A stretch of 64,000 bases of DNA from Thermodesulfobacteriota bacterium. Lineage in GTDB: Bacteria; Desulfobacterota; UBA8473. How positions within the stretch are numbered: position 1 is the stretch's first letter; each line of letters starts with the position of its first letter. The notes beneath the pieces are model-generated. The model was given only the letters and a program-made list of their open reading frames with translations. It did not search any database and was not told the DNA's origin. Of the stretch, positions 16,057 to 25,769 are shown piece by piece. Location: contig JBFLWQ010000016.1 in assembly GCA_040757775.1 (NCBI GenBank), positions 1 to 64,000 on the forward strand, given 5' to 3'. The translations under genes and the position numbers were made by a program.

Positions 16057-18204
16057 ATGATAAGGCTAAATGACATTGTAGATAAAATACATACTTGTAA
16101 TCCTGATACAGATGTGAATTTGATTGAAAAGGCATACGTATTCTCTGCCAAGATTCATCAGGGACAGGTCCGGCTTTCAGGTGAACCTTACCTTATCCAT
16201 CCGTTGGAAGTAGCAGGTATCCTTGCCGATCTCAAGTTAGACGTTGCAACTATTGCAACTGGGATGTTGCACGATACTGTGGAGGATACATATACAACCT
16301 TGGAGGAGATCGAAAAGTTATTCGGTAAAGAGATTAGTTTTCTGGTTGATGGGCTTACTAAGATCAGTAAAATTACCCTTGGTACTTATGAAGAACAACA
16401 GGCTGAGAATTTTCGAAAGATGCTGATAGCGATGGCTAAGGATATAAGGGTAATACTTATAAAATTAGCCGATAGGCTTCACAATATGCGGACACTGAAA
16501 TACCATTCTCCAAAAAAGCAAAAAGAGATTGCCAGGGAGACTCTGGATATTTATGCCCCTCTGGCAAATAGGTTGGGTATAGGCTGGGTTAGAGGCGAAC
16601 TTGAAGACCTCTCCTTACAGTTTCTGGAACCAGAAGTGTATAATGATTTGATGGATAAACTAAAGGAAAGGAAACAAGAAGGGAAGGAATATATAAATGA
16701 GGTAAAAACTATTATTTCGAATAAGCTAAAAGAGTATAACCTTAAAGATCATGTGGAGGGGAGATTAAAACATATCTATAGTATTTATCAAAAGATGAAG
16801 AAACAAAACATAGATTTCGATCGGGTTTATGACCTTATTGCCTTCAGGATTATTCTTGACAGTGTTCAGGAATGCTATGAAGCCCTAGGAATTATTCATT
16901 CCCTGTGGAAACCTGTTCCTGGTCGATTCAAGGACCATATAGCTATGCCGAAGGCCAATATGTATCAATCCCTCCATACTACAGTTATAGGTCCTCACGG
17001 GGAGAGGGTCGAGATCCAAATACGAACAGGAGAGATGCATAGGATTGCAGAGGAGGGCATAGCTTCCCATTGGAAGTATAAAGAGGGGAAGGACATTGAG
17101 AAAAAGACAGATAGGGAGTTTGCCTGGCTGAGACGACTTCTGGAATGGCAACAGGACATGAAAGATCCCAGAGAGTTTTTAGAATCGGTTAGGGTTGATC
17201 TTTTCCCGGAAGAGGTATATGTATTTACCCCGAAAGGTGAGGTAAAGGAGTTCCCCCGAGGTGCTACCCCTTTGGATTTTGCCTATAGTATTCATACTGA
17301 TGTAGGGCATCAGTGTAATGGTGCAAAAGTAAATGGTAAGATTGTTCCTTTAAAATATGAGTTAAGAAACGGTGATACAGTGGAGATAATAACCTCCTCC
17401 AATCAACATCCCAGTATAGACTGGTTAAAGATTGTTAAGACATCCAGAGCTAAGGCAAAGATTCGGCATTGGGTAAAAACCAATCAACGCCAACAGAGTA
17501 TTTCACTGGGGTTAGAAATCTGTGAAAAGGAGTTTAAAAAATACAAGCTCAACTTTTCAAAGCTTACAAAGTTGGGTGAGTTGAAGGTAATAGCAGAAGA
17601 ATTTGGTCTCCAGGATGTAGACGACCTGCTGGCTGAGGTGGGGTATGGAAAGCTTTCTGTTAAACAGATAATACATGCAATAATGCCGGAAGAGAGATTA
17701 GCTACGGAGTTTACAGAGGAGGCAGTATTAGAAAAGGTTGCCAAGAAGACAGGAAAGAAAGATGGCAGCGGTATTAAGATACGAGGCGTTGAGGATATAA
17801 TGATGCGCTTTGGAAAGTGTTGCAACCCGCTCCCCGGTGATGATATAATCGGATATATTACTCGTGGCAGAGGGGTTACCGTTCACCTCTCTAACTGTCC
17901 CACTGTTCTTCATAGTGTATCTGAGAGAACGATAGATGTGGAATGGGATCTAGAAGATAAATCGATGCATCTGGTTAGAATTAGGGTTGTCTGTGTAGAT
18001 AAAAAGGGACTGCTTGCTGCTATGAGCTCCTCTATTGCTTTATCTGAGGCCAATATTATAAATGCGCAGGTACATACCACTCAGGAGAAAAAGGCAGTGA
18101 GTATATTTGAGGTTGAGGTAAGTGATCTAAAGCACCTTCAGAATATAATTAATTCCATGCAAAACGTCAAAGGTGTTATCAATGTTGAAAGACTGAGAAC
18201 ATGA
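16057..18204 (+). CDS. rel: bifunctional (p)ppGpp synthetase/hydrolase, RelA/SpoT family
   Basis: Controls the stringent response. Domains in order: HD hydrolase (residues 20-200; active motif HDTVED at 72-77, so hydrolysis is predicted); synthetase (about 225-370; RFKDHIAMPKANMYQSLH, where RFKD is the loop of bifunctional enzymes); TGS (about 385-450); helical and zinc-finger-like region (CCNPLPGDDIIGYITRG, about 590); and ACT (about 640-715). Length 715 is normal. No good ribosome site precedes the ATG, but the N-terminus MIRLNDIVDKI matches the family start. It converges on rpmB with only 5 nt between stops. Confidence 0.95.
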   Translation: MIRLNDIVDKIHTCNPDTDVNLIEKAYVFSAKIHQGQVRLSGEPYLIHPLEVAGILADLKLDVATIATGMLHDTVEDTYTTLEEIEKLFGKEISFLVDGLTKISKITLGTYEEQQAENFRKMLIAMAKDIRVILIKLADRLHNMRTLKYHSPKKQKEIARETLDIYAPLANRLGIGWVRGELEDLSLQFLEPEVYNDLMDKLKERKQEGKEYINEVKTIISNKLKEYNLKDHVEGRLKHIYSIYQKMKKQNIDFDRVYDLIAFRIILDSVQECYEALGIIHSLWKPVPGRFKDHIAMPKANMYQSLHTTVIGPHGERVEIQIRTGEMHRIAEEGIASHWKYKEGKDIEKKTDREFAWLRRLLEWQQDMKDPREFLESVRVDLFPEEVYVFTPKGEVKEFPRGATPLDFAYSIHTDVGHQCNGAKVNGKIVPLKYELRNGDTVEIITSSNQHPSIDWLKIVKTSRAKAKIRHWVKTNQRQQSISLGLEICEKEFKKYKLNFSKLTKLGELKVIAEEFGLQDVDDLLAEVGYGKLSVKQIIHAIMPEERLATEFTEEAVLEKVAKKTGKKDGSGIKIRGVEDIMMRFGKCCNPLPGDDIIGYITRGRGVTVHLSNCPTVLHSVSERTIDVEWDLEDKSMHLVRIRVVCVDKKGLLAAMSSSIALSEANIINAQVHTTQEKKAVSIFEVEVSDLKHLQNIINSMQNVKGVINVERLRT

Positions 18205-18209
18205 ACCAA

Positions 18210-18398
18210 TTAAACATTGGCGACAAGTCCAGACCTTATACAACGGGTACAGACATTAATCCTTTTTACCGATCCGTTTCTAACTGTTTTAACCTTTTGA
18301 ATATTTGGGTACCATCTCCTTTTGGTTTTATTATTGGCATGGCTGACATTGTTACCAACTGAGGGACCCTTTCCGCATATCTCGCACACTCTTGCCAT
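18210..18398 (-). CDS. rpmB: 50S ribosomal protein L28
   Basis: 62 residues: [20 protein letters not shown] at the N-terminus, then [10 protein letters not shown] and CTRCIRSG. The two CxxC pairs make this the zinc-binding (C+) form. A GAGG ribosome site lies before the ATG. It is last in a minus-strand group after purM and the DUF523 gene, 39 nt downstream of the latter. Confidence 0.95.
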   Translation of the reverse strand: MARVCEICGKGPSVGNNVSHANNKTKRRWYPNIQKVKTVRNGSVKRINVCTRCIRSGLVANV

Positions 18399-18437
18399 TT
18401 ATATACCTCGCAACTCTATTTAACTATCCATGAATTT

Positions 18438-18893
18438 CTATATATCCCCAGAACTTACCTCGATTCCATTATCAATTAATAGTGCTGTTAGGACACCTTT
18501 CCCTTCTTTTAAACCATTATCATCCCAGATATAATTGACGCCACATGAAGGGCTCTTATCCTTTAATATCGCTTTATTAGCGCCTACCAACATGGCAACA
18601 TTCAAAGCTTCAATAGCACCTTTTATAAACTGTGGGGTTACATCTCTGCCTTTTATATCTATAAGCCTGGCTCTGGACTTTAAGACATCGAATCCGTCCC
18701 CGCTTTGGATTTTAGCAGGGGTTCTGGGCGTGGGAAGTCCCCCCAGCTGTTCAGGGCAGACAGGCACAGCCCCTTTTTTCTTCAAGAGATCAAGAAGCTC
18801 AGGTTTGGTTTCACTGGAACCATCGTGCCTGCAATTGATTCCTACCAGGCAGGCACTGATAACAATCATATCTCTATCAAGTGCCTCTTCCAT
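18438..18893 (-). CDS. DUF523 protein, TudS-like Fe-S desulfidase family
   Basis: 151 residues with the three conserved Cys regions SACLVGINCRHDG, PVCPEQLGGLPTPR and KSPSCG. Characterised DUF523 members (TudS) use a [4Fe-4S] cluster to remove sulfur from 2-thiouracil; that role is inferred here by family. The ATG at 18893 shares its A with the purM stop (TGATG), so translation is coupled. A nucleobase-desulfurising enzyme after a purine gene, in a genome with mnmA and mtaB, would fit recovery of thiolated bases from tRNA turnover. Confidence 0.75.
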   Translation of the reverse strand: MEEALDRDMIVISACLVGINCRHDGSSETKPELLDLLKKKGAVPVCPEQLGGLPTPRTPAKIQSGDGFDVLKSRARLIDIKGRDVTPQFIKGAIEALNVAMLVGANKAILKDKSPSCGVNYIWDDNGLKEGKGVLTALLIDNGIEVSSGDI

Positions 18894-19960
18894 CAAAGGA
18901 ATTTAAAGGATTTCTCTCCTTGTTCTCTTCTGGTAATCTCACCAATAATATATGCTTCTTCTTTTAAGCCTTTTAGTCTCAGAAGAATTTCATCGACATC
19001 AGGAGGGGATACGACAACCACCATTCCTATACCATTATTGAAGGTTCTAAACATCTCGTATTCGTCAACGTTTCCCTTCTCTTTGATAAACCTGAATATG
19101 TAAGGAGTTTCCCATGAATCTTTATATATTAGTGCCTGGCAGCTTTGGGGCAGTATCCGTGGTATATTTTCTAACAATCCTCCTCCGGTAATATGGGATA
19201 TTCCCTGGATATTGAAATCCCTTATAAGGTTCAGAATAGCCTTTGCATATATCTTTGTAGGTTTAAGCAGTTCTTCACCGAGTGGGATTTGAATGCCTTC
19301 TACTTTAGCGTTTATATCCAGGCCAAGATCATCAAATATTATCTTCCTGACCAGAGAATATCCATTGCTGTGTAAACCGTTGGAGGCGATCCCTATAAGT
19401 TTATCCCCCACGGTTATAGCAGAGCCATCGATAATCTTATCATTATCAACAACCCCTAATGCAAAACCGACTAAATCATATTCTCCATCTTTGTAAAAAG
19501 ATGGTATCTCGGCAGTTTCTCCACCTATTAAGGAACAGTTAGCCTCTTTGCATCCATCGGCAACCCCCTTAATGATATCTTCGGCTCTATGTAGTACCAA
19601 TTTGCTTGTGGATATATAATCCAGGAGGAAAAGGGGTTCAGCACCTGAGGTTATTATGTCATTCACACACATGGCCACCAGATCAATCCCAACGGTATCA
19701 TGTTTATCCATCATAAATGCAATTTTTAACTTGGTCCCGACTCCATCGGTAGAGGATACAAGAATTGGCTTTTTGTACTTTCTCGTATTTAATGAAAATA
19801 GACCGCCAAATCCACCGATTTCTGTCATAACTTCAGGTCTAAATGTGGATTTGACCAAGGGAGTTATCTTTTTTATAAATTCGTTACCTGCGTCAATATC
19901 CACACCTGCGTTTTTATATGTGTTTTTCTCACCCAATTTCCGCTCCTTTTCAGATTCCAT
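18893..19960 (-). CDS. purM: phosphoribosylformylglycinamidine cyclo-ligase (AIR synthetase)
   Basis: Fifth step of purine synthesis: ATP-dependent ring closure of FGAM to AIR. Conserved parts: YKNAGVDIDAGNEFI, STDGVGTKLK (ATP and substrate loop), GIDLVAMCVNDI, IGGETAEIP, GIASNGLHSNGYSL, HITGGGLLENIPRI and FNNGIGMVV. 355 residues, normal length. AAGGGA before the ATG is the ribosome site. It leads the operon purM-DUF523-rpmB and diverges from recG. Confidence 0.95.
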   Translation of the reverse strand: MESEKERKLGEKNTYKNAGVDIDAGNEFIKKITPLVKSTFRPEVMTEIGGFGGLFSLNTRKYKKPILVSSTDGVGTKLKIAFMMDKHDTVGIDLVAMCVNDIITSGAEPLFLLDYISTSKLVLHRAEDIIKGVADGCKEANCSLIGGETAEIPSFYKDGEYDLVGFALGVVDNDKIIDGSAITVGDKLIGIASNGLHSNGYSLVRKIIFDDLGLDINAKVEGIQIPLGEELLKPTKIYAKAILNLIRDFNIQGISHITGGGLLENIPRILPQSCQALIYKDSWETPYIFRFIKEKGNVDEYEMFRTFNNGIGMVVVVSPPDVDEILLRLKGLKEEAYIIGEITRREQGEKSFKFL

Positions 19961-20012
19961 GAGAATCCCTTAACACAGGAATACTTATCCATGATTATAA
20001 AAGAACAAAAGC

Positions 20013-20122
20013 CGGGTAATATTACCCGACCAGTCATTGTCTCCGTGATTATCATAGAAATCCGCCTCTGGCGGATAAATTTCTTGACATCAAATATTAG
20101 CCTGTACCTCTTAAGATGTCAA
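20013..20122. promoter_or_regulatory. purM/recG divergent region with three inverted repeats
   Basis: Three separate palindromes lie here: CGGGTAATATTACCCG (20013-20028, perfect 16 bp); ATCCGCC-TCT-GGCGGAT (20060-20076); and TTGACATC (20084-20091) with GATGTCAA (20115-20122). The first could be an operator, and the second a hairpin in the purM leader. No PurR or other known site is recognised. Confidence 0.45.
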
Positions 20123-20221
20123 ACCTTTTTTCTTGTCAAGGCTAAAATATTTTGATAGAAACAAATTAGATTCATATGTAACGAGTTGAAATTAAAACCA
20201 AATTAAGAACAGAAGCTTACT

Positions 20222-22648
20222 ATGAGAGAACTTGTGGATATTATTGTAGCCTTATATAAACCACTGGACTATGTTTCGAAGAATTCCTTTGCCAATCTTG
20301 AGATTGTTAAGGGTTTAGAAACCCATGTTATGAATCTGACCAGTCAGGCTCTGTCCTTGCCTTTAGACTCGGAGAAGGTCAGCTTTATTCAGGGGTTGGC
20401 AAGAAACTTCACAGGTTTTGATTCCTTGGATGTATATTCAAAGAAGATTAGGGTGATAGATTCTTTAAGGGTGCTTCAACGGATAAAAGATAATAACGAG
20501 TGTCTACCATCACAAGAAAAAAAAGCCCTGTTGATTGAGTTCGTTAAGAAGAGGAAAGAGCTGTCCACACCTATTCAATTTATGAAGGGTGTTGGCCCTA
20601 AGTTGGCAAGTATCTTAAAAAAGAAGGGAATCAATACTGTTGAAGATGCCCTGTATTTTATTCCCCGAAAGTATGAAGACAGGAGGAGTATAAAGCCAAT
20701 ATCGGAACTTCAGGTGGGAAAAAGCGAAACAGTCCTGGGTGAGATAAGAGATTTGGGAGCCGTCTCTTACAAAAAGAACCGAAGGGGAGGCTTCGAGATG
20801 ATTGTGGGAGATGAGAGTGGTACTATTACTGCCAAGTGGTTTGTTTATAATAGTCACATTAAAAACAGGTTTAAAAAGGGGCAAAAGGTAATCCTGTCTG
20901 GCGAGATAAAGGTTTATCGTTTTCAAAAAGAGATTCACCACCCGGACATTGAGGCAGTTAATGATATGAGTGATTCTCTCAATTTCAATCGCATTGTACC
21001 TGTCTACTCTGAATCTGAAGGGCTGTACCAAAAAACTCTAAGGAAGATAATGAAAAACATCGTGGATAGGTATTCGAATTCTATCCAAAGTGCTATACCT
21101 TCATATATATGCCTCAGACAGAATTTAATGGAGCTTTCCGAAGCTATAAGGGAGGTACACTTTCCAGAACATGACCGTAACCTTTCAGATATTGTATCTG
21201 GCAGATTCCCTGCTTATAGAACCATCATCTTTGATGAGTTTTTCTTTCTGGAATTAGGATTAGCCCTTAAGAAGAAGGGGGTTACAATTGAAAAAGGGAT
21301 ATCTTTCAATATTACCGATGAGAGTAGAAATAAGTTAATAAAGTCTTTGCCTTTTCATCTGACTGATGCACAAAAAAGGGTGATTGCTGAGATTGAAGAG
21401 GATATGAAACGTCCTTATCCGATGAACAGACTCCTTCAGGGGGATGTAGGAAGTGGTAAGACTGTTGTGGCGTTGCTCTCATCCTTAATAGCGGTGGATA
21501 ATGGTTATCAGGTCAGTATTATGGCACCCACCGAGATTTTAGCTGAACAGCATTTTTCGAGTATTCAACATCTGACCAAAAAATTCGGTGTAAAAACGGT
21601 TCTGCTTACCAGTAATATAAAAAAAACACAGAAAGACAAGGTTATTGATGCCATTAAAGAGGGCAGTATTGATATAACTGTAGGAACTCATGCTGTTATA
21701 CAGGAAACGGTTGAGTTTAACAGGTTGGGGCTTGGAGTTATTGATGAACAGCACAGGTTTGGGGTAATACAGAGGTCGATGCTGAAGCGAAAAGGCCACA
21801 ATCCTGATATATTGGTAATGACTGCAACACCAATACCAAGAACACTGGCATTGACTGTATACGGAGATCTGGACGTTTCGATACTTGATGAAATGCCCCC
21901 GGACAGAAGACCTGTAGTTACAAAGCTGTACCATGAAAGAGATCGAAAAAGGGTATACGAAATTGTACGTAAAGAGACAGAAAAAGGTAGACAGGCATAT
22001 GTAGTCTATCCCCTGGTGGAAGAATCTGAAAAGCTGGATTTGAAAGATGCAACCCAGATGGCTGAGCACTTCCAGAGAGACGTTTTCCCGGAATGTAAGG
22101 TTGGTCTGCTCCATGGGAGGATGAGTTGCGAGGAAAAAGATAACATTATGTTGGGGTTTAAGGAAAAAACGATAGATATCTTAGTCTCAACAACCGTGAT
22201 CGAAGTGGGAATTGATATACCCAATGCATCCGTTATGCTGATAGAGCACGCTGAGAGGTTTGGATTGTCTCAGCTGCATCAATTGCGGGGGAGAATCGGT
22301 AGAGGTGAGTTCCCCTCCCTGTGTCTTCTCCTTGCCCAGTACAGCAAATCAGACGATGCCAGACGGAGGCTCAGAATAATGGAGAGCACCGCTGATGGGT
22401 TTAAGATATCCGAGGAGGATCTGGCTATAAGAGGACCTGGCGATTTCCTGGGGACCCGTCAGTCCGGGTTGCCCGACTTCAGGGTGGCAAATATTGTCAG
22501 GGACATAAAAGTACTTCAGGAGGCGAGAAGGGAGGCATTTAAAGTGGTAGAAATGGATCCAGCCCTGACAAATCCCTCCCATAGATACCTGAAAGAGATA
22601 CTTAAGGAGAGATGGAAGGGTAGACTGGAACTGGCAAGTGTGGGATAA
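20222..22648 (+). CDS. recG: ATP-dependent DNA helicase RecG
   Basis: Remodels stalled replication forks and Holliday junctions. 808 residues, longer than E. coli RecG (693) by an N-terminal helical extension of about 110 residues, as in other deltaproteobacterial RecG proteins. It then has an OB wedge domain (PIQFMKGVGPKLASIL, PRKYEDRR), helicase motif I GDVGSGKTVVA, motif II DEQH (VIDEQHRFG), motif III TATPIPRTLALT, and motif VI QLRGRIGRG. The ribosome site is weak. No clear promoter was identified. Confidence 0.95.
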   Translation: MRELVDIIVALYKPLDYVSKNSFANLEIVKGLETHVMNLTSQALSLPLDSEKVSFIQGLARNFTGFDSLDVYSKKIRVIDSLRVLQRIKDNNECLPSQEKKALLIEFVKKRKELSTPIQFMKGVGPKLASILKKKGINTVEDALYFIPRKYEDRRSIKPISELQVGKSETVLGEIRDLGAVSYKKNRRGGFEMIVGDESGTITAKWFVYNSHIKNRFKKGQKVILSGEIKVYRFQKEIHHPDIEAVNDMSDSLNFNRIVPVYSESEGLYQKTLRKIMKNIVDRYSNSIQSAIPSYICLRQNLMELSEAIREVHFPEHDRNLSDIVSGRFPAYRTIIFDEFFFLELGLALKKKGVTIEKGISFNITDESRNKLIKSLPFHLTDAQKRVIAEIEEDMKRPYPMNRLLQGDVGSGKTVVALLSSLIAVDNGYQVSIMAPTEILAEQHFSSIQHLTKKFGVKTVLLTSNIKKTQKDKVIDAIKEGSIDITVGTHAVIQETVEFNRLGLGVIDEQHRFGVIQRSMLKRKGHNPDILVMTATPIPRTLALTVYGDLDVSILDEMPPDRRPVVTKLYHERDRKRVYEIVRKETEKGRQAYVVYPLVEESEKLDLKDATQMAEHFQRDVFPECKVGLLHGRMSCEEKDNIMLGFKEKTIDILVSTTVIEVGIDIPNASVMLIEHAERFGLSQLHQLRGRIGRGEFPSLCLLLAQYSKSDDARRRLRIMESTADGFKISEEDLAIRGPGDFLGTRQSGLPDFRVANIVRDIKVLQEARREAFKVVEMDPALTNPSHRYLKEILKERWKGRLELASVG

Positions 22649-22703
22649 TGAGGGAGAGAAGCAGAAAAACGAGGAGAAGGAAATATTATGGCGAAAAAAG
22701 TCC

Positions 22704-22754
22704 TTGACAACAAATTATCAATATGTTAGAGGATTGACTGAATGCTCATTCAGT
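22704..22754 (+). promoter_or_regulatory. promoter with TetR-type operator upstream of the nuo/hdr run
   Basis: TTGACA (22704-22709) is followed by a weak -10 (TTAGAG, 22726-22731, spacing 16), then the palindrome ACTGAATG-CT-CATTCAGT (22737-22754). An almost identical palindrome overlaps the start region of the promoter before the acyl-CoA genes (52132-52145). TGAATG...CATTCA half-sites are known for TetR-family acyl-CoA-responsive regulators such as Bacillus FadR, though with wider spacing. The regulator gene is not in the window. Confidence 0.6.
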
Positions 22755-22869
22755 TTAATCTTTTTGAGAGCTTTGAGAATCTATACAAACTGTCACTTAT
22801 AAGATTTCTCCTTCCAGTCGAAATGGCAAAGTGCGTATTTTTCAAAGTTTTCCTTTTATCTTCATAAAG

Positions 22870-22891
22870 CCTACTTATAACTATAAGTAGG
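22870..22891. promoter_or_regulatory. perfect 22-bp palindrome in the nuo leader
   Basis: CCTACTTATA-AC-TATAAGTAGG: two 10-nt arms around 2 nt. A 2-nt loop is too tight for an RNA hairpin, so a protein-binding site is more likely. It is 155 nt before nuoA and 116 nt after the TGAATG palindrome. It matches no operator consensus I know. Confidence 0.5.
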
Positions 22892-23045
22892 TTATTTAAT
22901 TATATCTAAGAGGTGGAATCTATTCCAAAAATCCTCCATATGCAATATCTTGGCATTTCTCTTTAAATAAGAAACTATGTCCAATTAAACGTAGAAACCT
23001 TTTAATGGTGTCCGACACTTTCAAAGGGATAAGGAGATAAACGAC

Positions 23046-23402
23046 ATGCCAATTGATTACCTTCCCATCTTTGCTTTTCTGGTAATTGCTATACTCTTTG
23101 CTGTTGTGACAATAGCCCTATCTTCCATAATTGGGACAAAGAAACCTTCCCCGCAGAAAATGATGACGTATGAGTGTGGAGTAGACCCTATAGGGAGTGC
23201 CAGAAAGAGATTCTCTGTTAAATTCTATATTATAGCTATGCTGTTTATAATCTTCGATATTGAAGCGGTTTTTTTATATCCTTGGGCAGTGATATTTAAG
23301 GACCTGAAATTCTTTGGTTTTATTGAAATGGGGATATTTATTGTTGTATTGTTTGTTGGTCTTATCTATGCATGGAAAAAAGGAGCTTTAGAATGGGAAT
23401 AG
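23046..23402 (+). CDS. nuoA: NADH-quinone oxidoreductase subunit A
   Basis: Membrane subunit of complex I with three transmembrane helices (about 8-30, 62-82 and 88-110). Conserved loop [21 protein letters not shown], then [16 protein letters not shown]. 118 residues, normal. GGATAAGGAG lies before the ATG. First gene of the nuo-hdr run, 290 nt after the promoter/operator. Confidence 0.95.
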   Translation: MPIDYLPIFAFLVIAILFAVVTIALSSIIGTKKPSPQKMMTYECGVDPIGSARKRFSVKFYIIAMLFIIFDIEAVFLYPWAVIFKDLKFFGFIEMGIFIVVLFVGLIYAWKKGALEWE

Positions 23403-23881
23403 AGGCTCATCTGGGAAACAATATTATTACAACTACTGTAGAAAAACTCGTTAACTGGGGCAGGAGGTCATCTTTGTGGCCTGCAGGTTTCGGTTTGGCA
23501 TGTTGTGCCATTGAGATGATTGTGGCTGCTTCTGCACGGTATGACCTGGCTAGATTTGGTTCTGAGGTTTTCAGGCCTTCCCCCCGACAGGCGGATTTGA
23601 TGATTGTAGCAGGAACGGTAACTAAGAAGATGCTCCCCCCGGTTATCAGAATCTATGAGCAGATGGTAGAACCCAAATGGGTTATTGCCATGGGGGCATG
23701 TGCCTGCTCCGGGGGTATCTTTAATACGTATGCAGTAGTACAGGGTATTGATCAATACCTGCCGGTTGATGTTTATATACCTGGTTGTCCACCAAGACCA
23801 GAGGCCCTTATCTATGGTATTATGAAACTACAGCAAAAGATAGATAAGGAAAAACTCAATAGGTCGATTATTAATACATAG
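23393..23881 (+). CDS. nuoB: NADH-quinone oxidoreductase subunit B
   Basis: Carries cluster N2, the last Fe-S centre before quinone. Ligand regions are seen: [20 protein letters not shown] and [10 protein letters not shown]. The ATG at 23393 is preferred to the one at 23372 because AGGAG lies 7 nt before it and the N-terminus then matches the family. It overlaps the end of nuoA by 10 nt. 162 residues. Confidence 0.95.
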   Translation: MGIEAHLGNNIITTTVEKLVNWGRRSSLWPAGFGLACCAIEMIVAASARYDLARFGSEVFRPSPRQADLMIVAGTVTKKMLPPVIRIYEQMVEPKWVIAMGACACSGGIFNTYAVVQGIDQYLPVDVYIPGCPPRPEALIYGIMKLQQKIDKEKLNRSIINT

Positions 23882-23891
23882 GATTAAGGAT

Positions 23892-24353
23892 ATGAATGAA
23901 GAAGATATTACGGTAAAGAAACTTAGGGAGCAATTCCCAGATTCTATTCTAAATGTTTCTTTTTTCAGGGATGAGGCGACTTTTGTTGTCAAGAGAGAAG
24001 ATATTTTGCCAATTGCCAGGTTTGTTCAGAGTGATGCAGATCTTTCCTACGATTTTCTCTCAGATCTTTGTTGTGTAGACTACTTGAAAAGAGAACCGAG
24101 ATTTGAGATAGTTTATCATCTCTACTCGATAAAAAACAACAAGAGAGTAAGAATAAAGGCTTCCATTCCCAGTAACCAGCAGGTAGTTTCGTCTGTATGC
24201 TCTATCTGGAAAACGGCTGATTGGTTGGAAAGAGAATGTTACGATATGTACGGGATAGGTTTTGAAAGTCATCCTGACCTCAGAAGGATCCTGCTTACCG
24301 ATGACTGGGAAGGATATCCTCTTCGAAAAGATTACCCTCTAAAAGGAAAATGA
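23892..24353 (+). CDS. nuoC: NADH-quinone oxidoreductase subunit C
   Basis: 30-kDa-type subunit of the quinone-reducing arm. It ends with the family signature ERECYDMYGIGFESHPDLRRILLTDDWEGYPLRKDYPL. 153 residues, a separate gene and not fused to nuoD. It follows nuoB after 10 nt, with AAGGAT next to the ATG. Confidence 0.94.
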   Translation: MNEEDITVKKLREQFPDSILNVSFFRDEATFVVKREDILPIARFVQSDADLSYDFLSDLCCVDYLKREPRFEIVYHLYSIKNNKRVRIKASIPSNQQVVSSVCSIWKTADWLERECYDMYGIGFESHPDLRRILLTDDWEGYPLRKDYPLKGK

Positions 24354-24362
24354 TGGGTTAAG

Positions 24363-24475
24363 ATGGTTCAGGGAGTCAGGGATCCAAGTGAGATGTTAAA
24401 AAACAAGGCACTTATTGAATCCCTGGAAAACAAACGCTTGACCCCTTGAATCCTCGAATCCTCTTCTCCAACTAA
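24363..24475. repeat. degenerate repeat patch of the TTGAATCC/GGATTC type
   Basis: GTTCAGGGAGTCAGGGATCC and TTGAATCCCTGG face CTTGACCCCTTGAATCCTCG, forming imperfect tandem and inverted 8-9-mers between nuoC and nuoD. It resembles in style, though not in sequence, the repeat patches at 38201-38384, 54933-55014 and 60668-60782. Confidence 0.5.
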
Positions 24476-24528
24476 ACTCATATTAAAACAACTCTATTTA
24501 CTAAACGTATAATTATAAAGAGGTAAAA

Positions 24529-25701
24529 ATGACAAGAACAGAAACTCTGATGATAAACATGGGTCCCCAGCACCCCAGTACCCATGGGGTACTGAGGCTT
24601 GTTTTGGAACTGGATGGAGAGGTTGTTGTCAAGGCAACTCCCCATATTGGATACCTCCACAGGGGGGTAGAGAAATTAGCGGAAAACAAGACATACTATC
24701 AGTGTATCACCCTTGTTGACAGGCTTGATTATCTGGCTGGAATGTCAAATAATCTGGCTTATGTATTAGCAGTGGAAAAACTTTTGGACATTAAGGTACC
24801 TGAAAGGGCACAGTATATTCGGGTAATCATGGCGGAGTTGCAGCGAATTGCCAGTCATCTCATCTGGTTGGGCACTCATGGCCACGATATAGGGGCTATG
24901 ACCCCTTTATTTTATGCGTTAAGAGAGAGAGATGAAATCCTTTTTCTCTTTGAGATGGTATGTGGTGCTCGCTTAACACCAAGCTACCTGAGGATAGGGG
25001 GTTTGGCATTTGATTTGCCGGATGGGTTTGAAACAAAGACAATGGAATTTATCAGGACCTTCCCATCCAAGGTAGACGAATATGAGACGCTTCTCACTAA
25101 GAACAGGATCTGGATACAGAGGACGAAAGGAGTGGGAGTCTTATCTAGAGAGGATGCCATCAACCTTGGTGTTTCTGGACCAGTGATTCGAGGTTCAAAT
25201 GTTAAGTGGGATATAAGGAAGTCCACTCCATATTCGGGTTATGAGAACTTTAATTTTATAATTCCCACAGGCAAAAACGGTGACTGCTACGATAGATATT
25301 TAGTCAGAATGGAGGAGATGCGCCAGAGTGCTGAGATAGTGAAGCAGGCACTTGAGACCCTGCCAAAAGGGGAGATAAATGCCCATGAACCAAAGGTAGT
25401 CTTGCCTCCAAAAGAGGGTGTTTACACTGACATAGCCTCCCTCATTCATCATTTCAAGATTGTAAGTGAGGGGTTCAATCCGCCGGTTGGTGAAGTATAC
25501 GTCAGTATAGAATCTCCCAAGGGAGAACTGGGATTCTACATTGTCAGTGATGGAACGAATAAACCCTATCGATTAAGGATCAGACCCCCGTCTTTTATCA
25601 ATCTGGAAGCCCTCCCAGCGATGGTTGAAGGAAGGCTCATAGCTGATGTAATTGCGGTTATTGGCAGTATAGATATAGTCCTTGGTGAGGTTGATCGATA
25701 G
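24529..25701 (+). CDS. nuoD: NADH-quinone oxidoreductase subunit D
   Basis: 49-kDa-type subunit forming the quinone site with NuoB. It starts with [20 protein letters not shown], and has [15 protein letters not shown] and C-terminal [17 protein letters not shown] and [30 protein letters not shown]. The Ni-binding Cys residues of related hydrogenases are absent, so this is complex I and not a hydrogenase. 390 residues. GAGG lies before the ATG. Confidence 0.95.
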   Translation: MTRTETLMINMGPQHPSTHGVLRLVLELDGEVVVKATPHIGYLHRGVEKLAENKTYYQCITLVDRLDYLAGMSNNLAYVLAVEKLLDIKVPERAQYIRVIMAELQRIASHLIWLGTHGHDIGAMTPLFYALRERDEILFLFEMVCGARLTPSYLRIGGLAFDLPDGFETKTMEFIRTFPSKVDEYETLLTKNRIWIQRTKGVGVLSREDAINLGVSGPVIRGSNVKWDIRKSTPYSGYENFNFIIPTGKNGDCYDRYLVRMEEMRQSAEIVKQALETLPKGEINAHEPKVVLPPKEGVYTDIASLIHHFKIVSEGFNPPVGEVYVSIESPKGELGFYIVSDGTNKPYRLRIRPPSFINLEALPAMVEGRLIADVIAVIGSIDIVLGEVDR

Positions 25702-25769
25702 GGCTCTCAAAGTATGAGAGGTGGATTCTGGAAGACCAGGAATTACAGAGTTTTGTTGACAAATACCAT

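Noticed and set aside
24529-25701. NuoD-like protein as a membrane hydrogenase large subunit
   Set aside because: The nickel-binding Cys pairs are missing, and the quinone-type nuoH and nuoA are present.
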